DNA of 5,598 nucleotides from the NCBI GenBank assembly GCA_003864535.1, contig BHEQ01000140.1, positions 1 through 5,598 on the forward strand. Direction: 5' to 3'. Below, in pieces: positions 4,325 to 5,598 of the stretch (positions are counted from its first letter, which is position 1; every line of letters starts with the position of its first letter). The position numbers were made by a program, and so were the translations under genes. This DNA is from Gammaproteobacteria bacterium (GTDB taxonomy: Bacteria; Pseudomonadota; Gammaproteobacteria; Cardiobacteriales; Wohlfahrtiimonadaceae). The notes under the pieces are model-generated. The model was not told the origin of the DNA. It did not search any database and saw nothing but the letters and a program-made list of their open reading frames with translations.

Positions 4325-5598
4325 ATGGGCTTTCATGAGAATGAAATGAATAGAAGACAAGGGATTGTTAAACCTTATAAATCCCAGTTTGATCGAACTT
4401 TTAATGAGCAATTACTTGATGCTGTTAACGATAATATCTCCAAGCGTAACTTTTATTTTGTGTTACGCTCCCCTAATCTCACTGAAGGCTTATTAAACGT
4501 TGTTTACGGTTACTGAAGAAATTTCTCAGTGCTTTAGAGCCGTTATCCAGCAGTTGAGTTTTTGATGCAGCACAATGAGACAAATCTAGAGCTTATGGAA
4601 AGAATTCTCGCAGAAGATGAAATTATCAGTTATATCGAGCATTCAGAAGAAGGCGACACTTTGGTTTTTACCGATTGTAACGAAGGCACGAAAAAACTTA
4701 AAGATGAGTTTATTTATCATATAAATTCAGGAGGGATGGCTTTAGAGTGCGCAATTAGAAAGTTTTCTATGACAACTCAAATGACTCCGAGCACGGTGCT
4801 TTTAAAAGATTATGCTTTTAAATCACCAAAACACAAAGCGGAACATAAAGCAGATGCTGCGGATGATTTAAGCTATCAAAGAAAATATCAACACTTTGAT
4901 TATCCTGGACGCTATAAAAATGATGAGACGGGCAAACGTTTTGCACAAACGCGGATTGAACATCTGCGTTCAAATTCGCGCGTTGCCACCGCAAGCAGCA
5001 ATTACAGCCAGTTTAGCGCAGGACATCGTTTTGAAATGAGCGAGCATCCTAAAAAAATCTTTAACCGCGAATGGTTGCTTGTGAGCGTGCAACATTCTGG
5101 AGCACAATCGCCGCGAATGGTGCAGACAGGCGATGTTGGCACAACTTACAGCAATACTTTTAGCGCAGTTCCAAGTGATCTAGAATGGAAACCGCAACCG
5201 CATCCAAAAAAACACATAAATGGTCCGCAAACCGCCGTGGTTGTAGGTCATTCTGGCAGCGAAATTCATTGTGATGAGTTTGGGCGCGTTTATGTGCAAT
5301 TTTCAAGCGATCGCCACGAGGGAGGATCATGCCCATTAAGAGTAGTATACTCAGCTGCTGGAGCTGGTTTTGGGATAGTTAGTATTCCACGCGTTGGACA
5401 AGAGGTAATCGTCTCATTTTTAGATGGAGACCCCGATCAGCCGATTATCACTGGACTTGCGTATAATGCGCATAATAAGCAGCCGTATAAATTACCTGCT
5501 GCTAAAGCTAAAATGGTGATCCGCACGCAAAGCCTTAACTCAGAGGGTTATAATGAACTTTCAATGGAAGATACACAGTCTAGAGAAGAATTCTATAT
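4325..5598 (+). pseudogene. vgrG: VgrG (T6SS spike protein), frameshifted and internally deleted, continues past right edge
   Basis: VgrG trimers form the T6SS spike; the fold combines phage gp27-like and gp5-like parts. The ATG at 4325 follows AAAGGA (4314-4319). An N-terminal extension leads into FYFVLRSPNLTEGLLNVVYG, which fits the first VgrG strand. The frame then meets TGA at 4514. Dropping one T near 4511 restores TEEISQCFRAV, the expected next strand. The original frame, with TAG at 4535, resumes at 4538 with SRYPAVEFLMQHNETNLELM, which belongs much later in the gp27-like domain. Roughly 80-120 residues are therefore missing (inference). From there it is open to the edge: FDYPGRY (about 4895-4915), the OB-fold with NGPQTAVVVG (about 5219-5248), IPRVGQEVIVSFLDGDPDQPIITG (5384-5455) and EGYNELSMED (about 5543-5572). 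SAAGAGFG (5351-5374) lacks the usual Trp of WAGAGFG. An internal ATG at 4565 could start a truncated product, but no ribosome binding site is evident. Confidence 0.85.
4443..4469. repeat. 8-bp inverted repeat inside the vgrG remnant
   Basis: AGCGTAAC (4443-4450) and GTTACGCT (4462-4469) pair perfectly around an 11-base T-rich loop. No T-run follows on the + strand, so it is not a typical terminator. It may be chance within coding sequence. Confidence 0.5.

Noticed and set aside
4443..4475. Rho-independent terminator
   Set aside because: The 8-bp stem has a long loop and is followed by CCCC rather than a T-run.
4053..4537. Stop-codon readthrough or selenocysteine recoding in the PAAR-vgrG region
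   Set aside because: Stops of all three kinds occur together with frameshifts, lost starts and missing domain parts, so decay is the simpler reading.

Overview
This window shows the left-facing housekeeping operon of an AT-rich gammaproteobacterium, followed by a decayed type VI secretion (T6SS) spike locus on the other strand. The gene order fmdB-like, aspS, yebC, ruvC, ruvA is the arrangement found in Pseudomonas and relatives. The AspRS resembles the Pseudomonas type more than the E. coli type. The genus cannot be fixed from this stretch.

Positions 1-3711 (minus strand, transcribed right to left): an FmdB-type zinc-ribbon protein, aspartyl-tRNA synthetase, YebC, RuvC and the first 30 codons of RuvA, which runs off the left edge. 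All four complete genes look intact. RuvC keeps its four acidic catalytic positions, AspRS keeps its class II motifs, and the zinc ribbon keeps its four cysteines. AspRS has His30 and Gly81, which in the Pseudomonas enzyme go with a relaxed, non-discriminating specificity. yebC, ruvC and ruvA are tightly packed (gaps of 11 and 29 nt). The fmdB-aspS and aspS-yebC gaps (76 and 108 nt) are very AT-rich and could hold extra promoters. Short tandem or spaced duplications sit at several places: 12 bp across the ruvC stop, eight hexamers between aspS and yebC, a duplicated -10-like block before aspS, and a 15-bp repeat of small palindromes inside the fmdB-like gene.

Positions 3712-3898: a non-coding, AT-rich spacer that probably carries the leftward promoter of the fmdB-like gene. 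No RNA gene is recognisable in it.

Positions 3899-5598 (plus strand): remains of a PAAR protein gene and a vgrG gene, the two parts of the T6SS spike tip. The PAAR remnant has lost its start, the middle of its domain and its frame, and has two further stops. Between the two lies an unrecognised stretch with two stops, in frame with vgrG. The vgrG 5' part has a frameshift and an apparent internal deletion. From 4538 to the right edge its reading frame is open and still reads as the C-terminal half of VgrG, including the OB-fold.

I do not see a new biological system here. The points most worth a second look are the covarying palindromes in the fmdB-like gene, the ordered hexamer array, the predicted non-discriminating AspRS, and the uneven decay of the PAAR-vgrG locus.
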